DNA of 64,000 bases. It comes from Cardinalis cardinalis (lineage: Eukaryota > Chordata > Aves > Passeriformes > Cardinalidae). Positions 25,417 through 35,520 of the stretch are shown in pieces. Where the stretch lies: positions 6,572,131 to 6,636,130 of the forward strand of contig JACDOX010000009.1 in the NCBI GenBank assembly GCA_014549065.1, given 5' to 3'. The notes under the pieces are model-generated. The model saw nothing but the letters and a program-made list of their open reading frames with translations. It did no database searches and was not told the origin of the DNA. A program made the translations under genes and the position numbers. The first letter of the stretch is position 1. Each line of letters begins with the position of its first letter.

Positions 25417-25444
25417 ATTCTAGATTCAGACTAGAATCTAGAAT
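25417..25444. repeat. 11-bp inverted repeat
   Basis: ATTCTAGATTC at 25417-25427 pairs exactly with 25434-25444, with a 6-base loop. Confidence 0.85.
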
Positions 25445-27576
25445 AAAGAAAACTGCCTTTTCAATAGAAATTTAATGTTACAATAAGAAAATATTTCCAT
25501 GAAGAGATAATTATTGAATTATGGTGAGGCTCTCAACTATCTCTTATTTCTGCTCTACTGGTTTGAAATAGTTGCATTACTAAGATATCCAAGTCTGAAT
25601 CCTTCCTAATGATGTTGGAAAGGAGAGTTTTCTATACCATGTATCTACATATGATACTTGATGAATTAAGGTATGAGACAGGGACCACTCACCTTGGAGG
25701 ATCTTACTCACTTTGTCAACTAATCTGTTTTATGTGATGCTTCCTAACANTTTTCTTGCCTAAATAGTTTAATATGAAATGAGTTTTGCCAGGACTGATT
25801 CTTAAAAATCCTAGCAGATGAAACATTTTTTCTTTTCCATGAAATCATGTTTTCTCTGCAACTAGCTACTATCATTCTAGTTAGTCTGGTAACTAATAGC
25901 TGTCTGTGTTGTGGTGTATATACAGAGCTCAATATTGAGGACTCATGAGGGAAAGCTGTGTGAAATACAGCTCTTTTGACCATTCTTAAGATTTCTAGCT
26001 TTTAATGAAGGCACAACTACCATTTCAAAGTAAGCAGTTGTACGCAGTTTATAATTCATGTTTTCCCTTCTTGAAAATTTGATTTTATTCTAGCCATAGC
26101 TGTACATTTCTTAAATAATTTAAAAGCAGGATGTTTAAGAATGGATGTGAAAGTCTCCTCAGAGTAACTGAGAAAAGGCTTTGCTAGTCTTAGTTTAGGC
26201 CTTCATATGCTAATATTTGCCTTTCTGATAAACTGCTAGAATACGCAGTTTTGTTATCATTAGCAGATTTTCATCAGATCTTTCAGGACAAAGTTCTTTT
26301 TTTTGATGNTATTCTTGATCTTTCAAGTGGTTTGACACGTTTTATGTGAAAACAGCACAATCTTCTGAAGCTGCCAAATTAGTGATATTAATGAGCTCCC
26401 ATTTTTAACTATTAATGGCTTCCTATATAAAACAGTTTCACTTATGGCAATCANAGATTGCTCACGTTTGAAACTACAGGTTATCAACCTACTGTTATAG
26501 CTGTTTGTTGTATATTTTATTCTCTACTACTCTGGTTATGGGGAACCCTGACTTGAATGTACCTTATCTGCCAAAATGTAAGTATTTCATTCACACCAGA
26601 TATTTTTCTTTAAACTGGATTACATAATAAGAATTCATGGGAACTGTGAAAAAATAGAACTCAATTCTGTTTATGTTGTGATATGTATAAGGAAGAAAAA
26701 CCTCCTCCCCACTAATGGTTTGGCAGGATAGCAGANAGGATTTCTTGGCCAAAGATCAGATTAAATAAATAGTTTCCATTTCTACGTGAACAGACAGACA
26801 TTATCTTGTAAGACTTGAAAGACACTGACAAGAGANAAATGATGGAATGACTTATTTCTTTTGCCTGAGCCATATGAAAAAACTTGCATTGCTGTTCTGC
26901 TGTGCAAATAAATCNCAATCACAAAAAAACCTGAGTGGCTTAAAAGTGACTTGAAAGNACCCATCAGTGACATCCAAAGTAAATGCAGAAGTAAAAGTAA
27001 GTAAATATAATTCACACATAGAGAGTAAAAAGAAAATCAACTGTTTTCAGTATTGTGGGACTGCACCAAAACTGGATGTAATTTAAAGTCATGCCAATAA
27101 GGTTAAACAACTTGGGTCTCTCCCTGTCAGATGTGAGAATTCAGAATATTTTGAATGGAATTGTTACTGCATNGCAAGTAAAATGATAATCACACTCTAT
27201 CATATGTAAATACTAAACTTAACAGATATTTAATTCCCATTGGTTGGGAAATTGAGTAATTCTATAACTCTAGTGAAGTTACTCTGATGTTATACTAACA
27301 TAGTAAGGAGGTCCTTGTTCTCTTGTCTTCTCTAAAGCATGCTGTGCAGCATTTTAATATTGCTCAGGAATTAACAGAAATATCAATNATACTTTAGCAA
27401 AGCCTAAAAATACTTTCTAGTCAAATGGATTAATACAAATGTACTGAAAATGTGCAAGGACACACAATTCTGATATTTATAGTTAGATACATGGCTATGT
27501 TAATAAATGAAGAGATTGTCTTAAAAGGCAACATAACAATTGAAATAAAATATAATTGATTATTCTAGACATAGTA

Positions 27577-27596
27577 CTAATAATATTAATATTAAT

Positions 27597-27644
<48 letters not shown>
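27577..27644. repeat. (TAA)n microsatellite
   Basis: About 68 bases of AAT/TAA repeat. The first part is interrupted by ATATTAAT units, then about 15 uninterrupted units follow. Likely length-polymorphic. Confidence 0.97.
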
Positions 27645-27645
<1 letters not shown>

Positions 27646-28889
27646 TTTCACATGGGTGCTGTGTAAATAAGGATGTAGATTTAAATTTCTTTTTAAGTGG
27701 TTATAATGTATGTTTGAATAACTTAGATGTCAGTGACCAAAGCTGAACATGTAAATAGGATCCCAACTGTCTCTGATAAAGCAGCCAAAATTTCCAGTAG
27801 TTTCTGTATATTTTGGCTGTAATAAACCCGAGGTTATCTTGAAGAAACATGACATTACTTAAAATAATTTGGCATTAGATTCTGTTTCAAAGCTGNACAT
27901 TTCTGCTTTCTACCAACAGCACATTTAAGGCAAACATAAATGTAATATATTATCTTTCATTGTGGAAAACTTGAGATTTAATGTACATTGCTTCTATGAG
28001 CATCAGTGAGATATCTTATTTCCTTACTTCCTACTAAAGTATAATATGGAGGTAGTTAGCACTATTCTGCCATGAAGGAATACAACTGTTCTCTTGGGTA
28101 CGTTATTTCACATGTATAAATTTCACACAGGTAAGAAGTGACCATCTTGTTTGCACAACTTCTGTTAGAAAATGAATTTAAAGGACTTCGCTTATGCAGA
28201 TAAGGTAGTGGATATTTTTCTAATTATTTCTATACAATTAGATGTGAATTAGTCTCTTTAAGATTTTCTCAACTGCTTCATTGATTTTTTTAATGTTTGC
28301 TTGGGTCCCTTTTTTTGGTTGTGTGTGGGAATTATCTATAAAACTCTAAACATAAATATCTGGTACATGCTAAGGTCTTCAACCGTCCCACATCCTTAGC
28401 AAAAATCACAAAGGAAATAAAATGTTTAAATTCCTGCCTTATGTCTCTATTCTTCTTCAATAACACCTGAAGTTCTATTAACATATTTTTATTTCCAGAA
28501 GTCAAGAGGCTCTCTAGGTGTTCCTACAGCTTCATGTCTACAAAGTCATACCAATAAAAATACACTGACAGAGAGGCTGTGTTGGTTTTTGGTTGGATCC
28601 AGGACTGCAACAAGGCTGGGCCTCACATTTGTTGTAATATCTGATGTTTAGAATTTAATAGGTGATGTCTTACTTATTGCAAGAAAAAAANCTTGCAATA
28701 TTTTCAGTCCTTGTGCATTGAATCACTTGTAGGACTTAATGCAAGCAGCTGTGATAAAGTAATTCCTTCATTCTTCTGCTTTGGAACACAGTCTTGGAAG
28801 GGGAGCTTTTTGTGACTGCTTTGGAAGCTCAAGGGCTGCTTGTATCTTGGTTCATTATGTATTTCATCTGATCTCCTTTTCTCTCTGCT

Positions 28890-29045
28890 GTGTTGGGTGC
28901 TTTGGCACAGCCCTCAGCAGCCCGTAAGGCGTCCGGAATCCCCCAGCTCCTCCCGAGGCTCCAGGAGCCTNAGCCGGGGCCGTGCAGTGCGCCAGGACAG
29001 GGTCCTGCCAGCAGTGGGGAAAATTCTGAAACGCCCTCGCTTCTG
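28890..29045. other. Small G+C-rich patch upstream of the CpG island
   Basis: About 155 bases with several CpGs (for example AAGGCGTCCGGAATC near 28927 and AGCCGGGGCCGTGC near 28973), some 600 bases upstream of the main CpG island. It could be a distal promoter element or an upstream alternative first exon. Open frames exist on both strands but none is recognisable. Confidence 0.4.
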
Positions 29046-29589
29046 TTCCTGGCCTCTAGCATATATATTTATCAAAATGCTGTTTTCAATCTATATGTTT
29101 TGTTGTTTGCCTGTCAATAGTCATGCTGGTTATTTAAACTTTATTGAGGCAAACAGTCATGTGCTGCATCCCCTTGGTACAATATGCTAGAGATCGACAC
29201 CTGTGAACGCTTCCATGGTACAGTACCAATGCTTCAGTCTCATTAAAAGTAATGAATTAAGTTTGTGGATTTATATACCTTGTATTTTNTTTACTTCCAG
29301 TCACCACTGTCTTGCTTCTGTATACATAATAGTTCGTTTTCAGACTTTGCATTGTACATCCCCAGGCCATTTTTGGATATTTATGCAGTTCAACGAACTT
29401 TGCTTAGGAGTTGCTACGTGATTAACAGTCATTAACTTCCTGGATTGCCCATTTTACAAATTACCTAGAGATTTCATGTTCTGCAATTAAGTTTTCTTAT
29501 TACCTTTATAAAGCCAAAATATTTTTTGTGGTGAACTTGCCTAGCTAACAAACAACAATGGCTTTGTGGTTGTTTTCCAAAGATGATCC
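29046..29589. other. A+T-rich flank of the promoter region, no gene seen
   Basis: Sequence returns to A+T-rich composition before the CpG island. No exon or repeat recognised. Confidence 0.55.
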
Positions 29590-30113
29590 TCCGTCCCTGT
29601 CAGCAGCTGCCAACACAAGCCATGCCCACGGCAGAGCTGTGAGCGGTTCGCCGGGGTTTGTCACCAGTACGCTNCTGGCTCGGGCAGCCTGGGTGAGCGG
29701 ATGAACAGCGAGGGAAGGAACACGGCGGCTCCTGATCTGCAGGGAGTTCTCCGTGCGCCCGGTGCCCCCCGCGCCCCGCGGGTTTCCTGCAGCGGGAAGG
29801 AGCGGGGGCTTTCCCGGGACGCTGCCCCTCCCGCGCAGGGGCGGGCACGCTGCCTCCTCCGACACGGGCGGGTGCCGGGCGGGCCCGGTCCGCGCGGGTC
29901 AGGCTGGAAACGAGCGTTCCAGGGGAGAGAAGAAGGGGATAAACCGGGCCGGAGGCAGCCACCGGGACTCGGCGCCGGCGGCGTGGCCGCGGCCGGGCCC
30001 GTCCTCCGCCTCTCNGCAGTCACCGCCCGGGGCCGGACTGCAGCGGGCTGGCCGCCTCCCCCGCCCCGCCGGCGGAGCGAACCACTGCGGCTCGCCGAGG
30101 AGGTGAGGCACCT

Positions 30114-30291
30114 NNNNNNNNNNNNNNNNNNNNNNNNNNNNNNNNNNNNNNNNNNNNNNNNNNNNNNNNNNNNNNNNNNNNNNNNNNNNNNNNNNNNNNN
30201 NNNNNNNNNNNNNNNNNNNNNNNNNNNNNNNNNNNNNNNNNNNNNNNNNNNNNNNNNNNNNNNNNNNNNNNNNNNNNNNNNNNNNNNNNNN
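30114..30291. other. Assembly gap (178 N)
   Basis: An uninterrupted run of N inside the CpG island, the usual place for short-read assemblies to break. The transcription start site or first exon may lie in or next to it. Confidence 0.99.
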
Positions 30292-30851
30292 CGCGGGTGT
30301 GCGCGCGGAGCCGTGTCCGTGCCCCCGCTGCCGCCGCCGCCGCTGCCTGCAATGGCGTTGAGGCGACGCGGCGGCTGCTGCCTCCTGTCAGGCGGGCGGC
30401 GGCAGCGGCCGCTCTGCGCAGAGGAGGCGCGGGGGCAGCGCTGAGTCGGGCGGCCGGGGGAGTCCGTCGCGGCTGTCGGCTGGGTAAGGCGGCGTGCGCG
30501 CTCGGCGGCACGGGCGCCGGGCTCCGCGGGGAACGGCGCTAGCACCGGGCTTTTGTTTCGCGGGGGCGGCGGGCGCCTGCCCGGGCACTGCCCCGCCGCA
30601 AGGTGCAGCCGCCCGAGGCCCCGCGGCTCCGGCCCGCCGGGGCTGCGCGGCCGCCCGAGGAGGAGCCGCCGCGGGGGCTCCAGCGCTGCCCTCTCGGGTT
30701 GAGTTTATTGCCTCCTGTGAGGGCTGCACGGCTCGCCGAGGGTCTCTGCCGTGTGGCCTTTCCAGTCGCCCGTGGCAATCGGTGGGAGCGGAGCGGGAGG
30801 TGCGCGGGGACGGGCGCGTTGCTCTCGGCGCGGCGGCCGCGGGCTCTCGGT

Positions 30852-30872
30852 ACCGGCACCGGCACCGGCACC
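30852..30872. repeat. ACCGGC hexanucleotide repeat
   Basis: About 3.5 copies of ACCGGC in the downstream part of the CpG island. Confidence 0.9.
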
Positions 30873-31507
30873 GTGTGTGCAGCGGCCAGAGTGAGGCGTC
30901 CCCGCCTCGGCGGCGGCGGCGCGGCAGGGCGAGGGCTGGGGAGCAGGAACGGAGGGGAAGGGAGAGGGGTTTGGCTCGGGAGACCCCCGNGGTGCCCTTC
31001 GCTGGGCTGCGGGAGCCGGGGATGAGCCCCTGGGGNCGGGCCGTGCGAGCGGTCCAGCCCCCGGCTCCGTTTCTGCATCTCCTCGTTGGTACCTCCGGGG
31101 TCTTCCAGAGGATAAAACCTCTGCCCGTGAGAAGGGGTAACTTTCTCTAACGGGATTTCACTTCCATTACCCTGTCAGCTGAAGATGTTAACTTTGGGTG
31201 CAGTTTTTTCATTCCCTCGAGCTGATGTTTAATTTGCCTTTCTAAGCGTATTATCTTTGATCATGTTTCTACCATTATGTTTCTCTGAGCGAGCAAGGAT
31301 TGTCTTGCAGTGCCTCATATTTCATGTCACATTGCCTTTCCTTTGCGTGCATATTTATGCCATGATACTAGTGAATGGAAAGCTATGATTATTTGTTCTT
31401 TCACTATGATGTTATAGATTATAAATTATGCAACAGTCAATTTGAAAAACTTTGTAATAGCAAGTTTTCACATGTCTGTGCCGTGTTGGTTTGTATTTTT
31501 TTTTCCT

Positions 31508-31509
31508 AG
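31508..31509 (+). other. PPP1R9A: Candidate splice acceptor of the start-codon exon
   Basis: A pyrimidine tract (TTTTTTTTTCCTAG, ending at 31509) precedes an AG and marks the likely left edge of the exon carrying the neurabin start. A second good acceptor, CCTTTCTGTTGCAG ending at 31602, could be used instead. Choosing between them decides whether the upstream ORF at 31532 is in the mRNA. Confidence 0.45.
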
Positions 31510-31531
31510 TTTTTTGTAAGNATGTCAGAAA

Positions 31532-31819
31532 ATGGCAAATGGAAATTGTGACAGATTTAAAGTACCTGACATGGTTTCAGAAAAACCTCCTTTCTGTTGC
31601 AGGTTAAATCAGCCCTTATTCTTGAGAGTCCTCAGTCGTCCTGCTTTGTCAAAATTGATCGTGTGCATTAAGACATTTGCCTCCAGATCTGTTAAGTATG
31701 GTCCTGCTGAAGGGCAGTGGCCCCTGAGGAAAAACACTCCTCAAGCAGAACTGCTGTGGCAAACTACTGAGAGCAGTACCGCAGAAACTATGCAAGCAGG
31801 TTTCACACTTCTGAAGTAA
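31532..31819 (+). CDS. Upstream ORF in the probable 5' UTR (95 codons)
   Basis: ATG at 31532 opens a 95-codon frame that stops with TAA at 31817-31819, two bases before the neurabin ATG at 31822 and in a different frame. A still shorter upstream frame starts at 31522 and ends at 31551. The predicted peptide is not similar to anything I know and probably has no function of its own. If transcribed, its position would make neurabin translation depend on leaky scanning or reinitiation. It lies in the leader only if the exon begins at about 31510; with the acceptor at 31602, only a 9-codon in-frame piece from ATG 31790 would remain. Confidence 0.35.
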   Translation: MANGNCDRFKVPDMVSEKPPFCCRLNQPLFLRVLSRPALSKLIVCIKTFASRSVKYGPAEGQWPLRKNTPQAELLWQTTESSTAETMQAGFTLLK

Positions 31820-31821
31820 AC

Positions 31822-33273
31822 ATGATGAAAACAGAGTCTTCAGGAGAAAGATCCACCCTCCGAAGTGCCTCTCCTCACAGAAATGCTTACAGGACTGAGT
31901 TCCAGGCGCTGAAAAGCACCTTTGACAAACCGAAATCAGATGGAGACCAAAAAGCGAAAGAGGAAGGAGAGGCCTCACAGAGCAGAGGAAGGAAATATGG
32001 CTCAAATGTCAATAGGATCAAGAACTTATTTATGCAGATGGGCATGGAGCCCACTGAAAGTGCTGGAGTTGCCCCTAAAACCAGGGGAAAAGGTGGCCCT
32101 CCATCACCTCAAAGACGAATTAGGCCCAAAGAATTTGTAGAAAAAGCAGATGGTTCAATTGTAAAGTTGGAATCATCCGTGTCTGAAAGGATAAGTAGAT
32201 TTGACACTATCCATGATGGTCCTTCCTATTCCAAGTTTACTGAAACTCGGAAGATGTTTGAGCGAAATGCTCATGAAACGGGACATTCAAATCGCTATTC
32301 CCCAAAGAAAGACAAAATCATTTCTAATGAACTTCCAGATGAGTGGTGCAGCTCTAAGTCTAACAGAGGCAGCATGGATTCACTGGACAGTCTTAGCCCA
32401 AGGACAGAGACTGTCTCTCCAACTGTGAGTCAGCTCAGTGCAGTTTTTGAAAACACTGACTCACACAACGTTAACGTGGAAAAGTCGGAAAACAACGAAG
32501 AATACTCTGTAACTGGTCACTATCCACTAAACCTCTCATCTACTGTCACAAATATCTCCTCCCCAGTTGCAAACCTTGAGGGTTTCAGTCCTTTGAAGGA
32601 GGCCAGCACGTGGTCTCCCCCAGCCAAACAGAGTACAGGCGTGATGTCTGTTGAGAACTCTCAGCAGACTAACACTTCTTCCACACCGAGACAGAAAGTG
32701 TCCACAGGCACTTTGGCAGGTTCCAAAACAACTGAAGAAATAAAAAGGAGCACAGAGGCAAGTGCTGATTCTGTTGAGAGTTCTGCAGCCGGTCAACAGG
32801 ATTTGGTTGGTGTGCTTGACAGCGAAAGATCTGTGGACAGCTGTGCTAGGAGTAAGTCAAAAACAGAGACAGGAGTTTTGGTGCAGCAGAAGGAACAGTC
32901 AGAACACACAGAAGATATCTTTGATCAGCCTGAAGCTGCAGAGTTAACAAGAAATGTAGCTTCAGGTGGTGATTTTGCCACAGATGCTACTGAGTCCCAT
33001 TATGATGAGGAAAGTGAAAAAGATGGGCATGAAGATGTGAATAATTTTCAGAGTTCCCATGTGTACATGCATTCTGACTACAATGTGTATCGGGTACGAT
33101 CCAGGTATAATTCTGACTGGGGAGAGACAGGTACAGAACAGGATGATCTGGATGACAGTGATGAAAATAACTGTTATGAACCTGATATGGAATATTCTGA
33201 AATTAATGGATTGCCAGATGAAGATGAAATCCCAGCCAANAGAAAAATACAGTTTAGCCGAGCTCCAATTAAG
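31822..33273 (+). CDS. PPP1R9A: Neurabin-1, first coding exon (residues 1-484, partial gene)
   Basis: Neurabin-1 is a neuronal scaffold that binds F-actin through its N-terminus and brings PP1 to dendritic spines. The translation starts MMKTESSGERSTLRSASPHR, clearly the neurabin N-terminus. The actin-binding region spans about residues 1-145, with the conserved SNVNRIKNLFMQMGMEP block at 61-77 and SERISRFD at 121-128. Residues 150-405 are low-complexity, Ser/Thr/Glu-rich and presumably disordered. A conserved block, SHVYMHSDYNVYRVRSRYN, sits at 412-430, followed by an acidic stretch (441-470) and the PP1-docking RVxF motif KIQF at 475-478, with Ser479 next to it at the place of the known PKA site. 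The first ATG (A at -3) matches the family start; a second ATG follows directly. The exon ends at AAG|GTACAG, exactly 484 codons, phase 0. An open frame continues 27 codons past the donor, but that is intron. Codon 473 (AAN) is ambiguous at N 33240. PDZ, coiled-coil and SAM domains must lie in exons to the right of the window. Confidence 0.97.
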
Positions 33274-33275
33274 GT
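33274..33275 (+). other. PPP1R9A: Splice donor of the first coding exon
   Basis: The GT at 33274 follows the codons for APIK. In neurabins the protein continues after this point with VF..., which is not encoded here, so the exon ends here. The donor context is AAG|GTACAG. Confidence 0.88.
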
Positions 33276-35460
33276 ACAGTTTCTTATGTTCCTTTTTTTT
33301 TTACAGTTTGATTTGTTTTCAAATGCAGTTTTATTTGAAGGAGATTTTGGCATTTGATCTTGCCTCCAAAAAGATTTCAGAGGATCTTTTGATACATGTC
33401 TTTATTGCAGTCAGTGAACATAATCTTAAATGAAGTAAGGCGGTTGAGCTCTGATGAGCTCGTCTCATTTCCTAGATTTTCTGATGGCTGACTTAACCAG
33501 CAAAATTTGAGCATGACAGCTGGGCTTGTGAAGTTCAAGAATTTTGCCATGCATATTTTGACTTCTATGGCTGCACTGTAACCATTGTGAAATGTCAGTG
33601 TGGGTATTTGGTGACTTTTATGCTGCTTGTTTGATTTCATTTGAAATCACAGCTTCTTGAGATTGAAAGGCTTTTCCTCAGCTCTCAGCAGATTCTTAAA
33701 GTACCTGTATTTAAAGACTGTCCTGAAGTACAGTGTGATCCTGTAGTAGAGGACTGTTAATATTCCACATCTCAGTTAGTNTCATCTTTTGTAGTAGCAC
33801 TTTCATTTATTTATAACTTACAAAGCATTTATATATATATAGAGTATGTCGTAGCGCTACAGAAGGGTGAAATCAATTGACTGAAATACCTAGTGAAAGG
33901 TGTGCTTTTTGCAGAGCTGTTATGGTTTGTTTTTAAGTACCTTGAAATTACCTCTAAGAATGTTGGTTCCAGTGCTTTTCAGTTCAATAAGGAATAAATA
34001 GTGGCTTGTTAAGTTTTGTTGTACCAGCTTTTCACTGCTGAGTCTCAGGGTTAAATANAAAAGTATTTTACTTCCAAGTTGGTTTTAGTGCATGTGTGTG
34101 ATGATTTGACCCTGGCTGGAGATGCCACGTCTGTAATGGACAATTCAAAACCATAGAAATTACTACATAAATGGCTTCTTGAAACAGAAATATATCATGG
34201 AGTACGTGAAATGTAAGCATTTTAAAACTAAAAATATGTAATTGAAGTTGACTGTTTTCCTTGTGTGATTTTAGCAATGAAAATTACTGAAAATTACAAT
34301 GAACAGAAGTGCCAGTGTTAAACTCAAAGTAATGTGATTTACAAAATCTGCATTCACATTGCCCATGGTTTAAAGTAGGGTGGGATGTGTATTGTAATGA
34401 AGTTTTCATCTGAATAATGCAGTTAGATTTTCATATCTGTTTATCATGGAGTGGAGTGAAAACTGTCTTGCTTCATGCTTTGAAAAGAGGATTTTTACAC
34501 TGAAAGAAAGAAAATATTCCAAGGCAAGATAATGGAATTTTCTTACAATTTTAGTTTGTTAGTGTTCTATTCAGGCTTGCATCATGAACCAAAAATTCCA
34601 AGTATTTTTGTTCCCTCTTGATTGTTCCCATAATTAAAGTACCTGGTTTTCTTGAACTCTTGGAGGGGGGTGAAGTGGGGAAAACCTTGATTACAAAGGA
34701 AGTTGTCCCCTCCACTGCTTTCTGGCCCGAGCTAATAGACAAGATGTACTAATGGACAAGATGATGTTCTCTCTTCTGAAAGATCTGCCAGTTGTTTATG
34801 ATGGTCCCANCAGATGAAAATCCAGAAAGTGACTCCACTGATTTTATTCTTGAGATGGTCAGACTTTTCTGCTGTTTCTGAAAGAGCTAATAGTGACATT
34901 TTTACTTCAGTGTATTGNTGTTTGAATCATGCTGTCATGCCAAGTGCTCTAAGAGTATTTTCTCAATTATTTGTGTTTNTTCTTTTCTTTTCAAGTTTTT
35001 CATGCTATGTTTATTTCAGATCACGCATTGTACAGTAATAATAATAGTCCGTCAGGAAAATGCTCTAAAAGTAATTTTTCTAAATAATGAAAAGAGCACA
35101 TTTGTCATGGGTTTAAGCATAAAGCACTCTTAAAAAGCTTATCCAAAGTAGAAGAATCATTGCTTTAATTATTCTGGCATCTTTATTGTGGATAGGAAGA
35201 AAAAAGAATAAAAGCTGTGCTGGGAGAGAACATTTTAGGAGGGTTTGGGAGATCCCCTGCTTTTTGTCCTGGGTGCCTCCAGTGCCTGCAATCTATTAGT
35301 CATGTTGGGAAGCAGAAGTGNGACCATGTGGAAGGCTGGCCCTAGCAGGAGGAACTGCAGCTAAAGTTGTGGAAAATTAAAAGCTGCCCCTGGAGCGGTG
35401 CTCCCTTCTCTGTGCAGTTCCCTCGGCAGTGTGAAGCTGGGTGGGCCAGGGCAGGCTGCC

Positions 35461-35520
35461 AGGGCCATCAGGTCGCTGCCAGGGCCATCAGGTCGCTGCC
35501 AGGGCTATCAGGTCACTGTC
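35461..35520. repeat. Three tandem copies of a 20-bp G+C-rich unit
   Basis: AGGGCCATCAGGTCGCTGCC occurs exactly twice, then a third time with three changes. It lies in a G+C-rich stretch (about 35380-35700) within the otherwise A+T-rich intron. A 145-codon open frame runs through it, but its composition is Leu/Ala/Gly/Arg-rich and simply reflects the G+C content. Confidence 0.93.

Larger units (their letters stand above)
24126..28889. other. Intergenic DNA, no gene seen
   Basis: A+T-rich sequence with frequent single Ns. Holds a local duplication (25280-25364), an inverted repeat (25417-25444) and a TAA microsatellite (27577-27644). Short open frames on the minus strand near 26712-27040 contain N and look like chance. 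A short stretch at 28585-28630 (GGATCCAGGACTGCAACAAGG) vaguely resembles the 5' part of the LTR at 17281 but is too short to call. Confidence 0.6.
29590..31100 (+). promoter_or_regulatory. PPP1R9A: CpG island, probable PPP1R9A promoter and untranslated first exon
   Basis: About 1.5 kb of very G+C- and CpG-rich sequence ends roughly 700 bases before the neurabin start codon. It is the only large island in the window. It has GC boxes (CCGCCCCGCC at 30061), an NRF1-like GCGTGCGCGC near 30493, a CCG run at 30328-30347 and an ACCGGC repeat at 30852-30872, and no clear TATA box. Position and orientation make it the likely promoter and noncoding first exon of the downstream gene. Candidate splice donors on the plus strand include AGGTGAGG at 30101, TGGGTAAGG at 30481 and GGGGTAAC at 31135; I cannot choose among them. 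Long open frames on both strands here come from G+C composition and run through the N gap; I do not count them as proteins. Confidence 0.8.

Noticed and set aside
28585..28640. Second copy of the LTR family
   Set aside because: Only some 30 bases resemble the 5' part; too short to support.
29661..30545. 294-codon minus-strand open frame, and long plus-strand frames, across the CpG island
   Set aside because: They run through the 178-base N gap and owe their length to lack of A+T-rich stop codons. Composition is Pro/Arg/Ala-rich with no domain.
30494..31150. 218-codon plus-strand frame in the CpG island
   Set aside because: Low-complexity Arg/Ala/Gly composition, other frames equally open; better explained as promoter and leader DNA.
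33274..33306. Acceptor-like CTTTTTTTTTTACAG right after the donor, as a tiny intron
   Set aside because: An intron of about 33 bases is too short for vertebrate splicing, and the sequence after it does not continue neurabin.
33274..33357. Reading the neurabin frame on to the stop at 33357, as a truncated 511-residue protein
   Set aside because: A splice donor lies exactly at the point where the family sequence stops matching; the 27 extra residues are Phe/Leu-rich intron translation. A retained-intron form is possible but unsupported.
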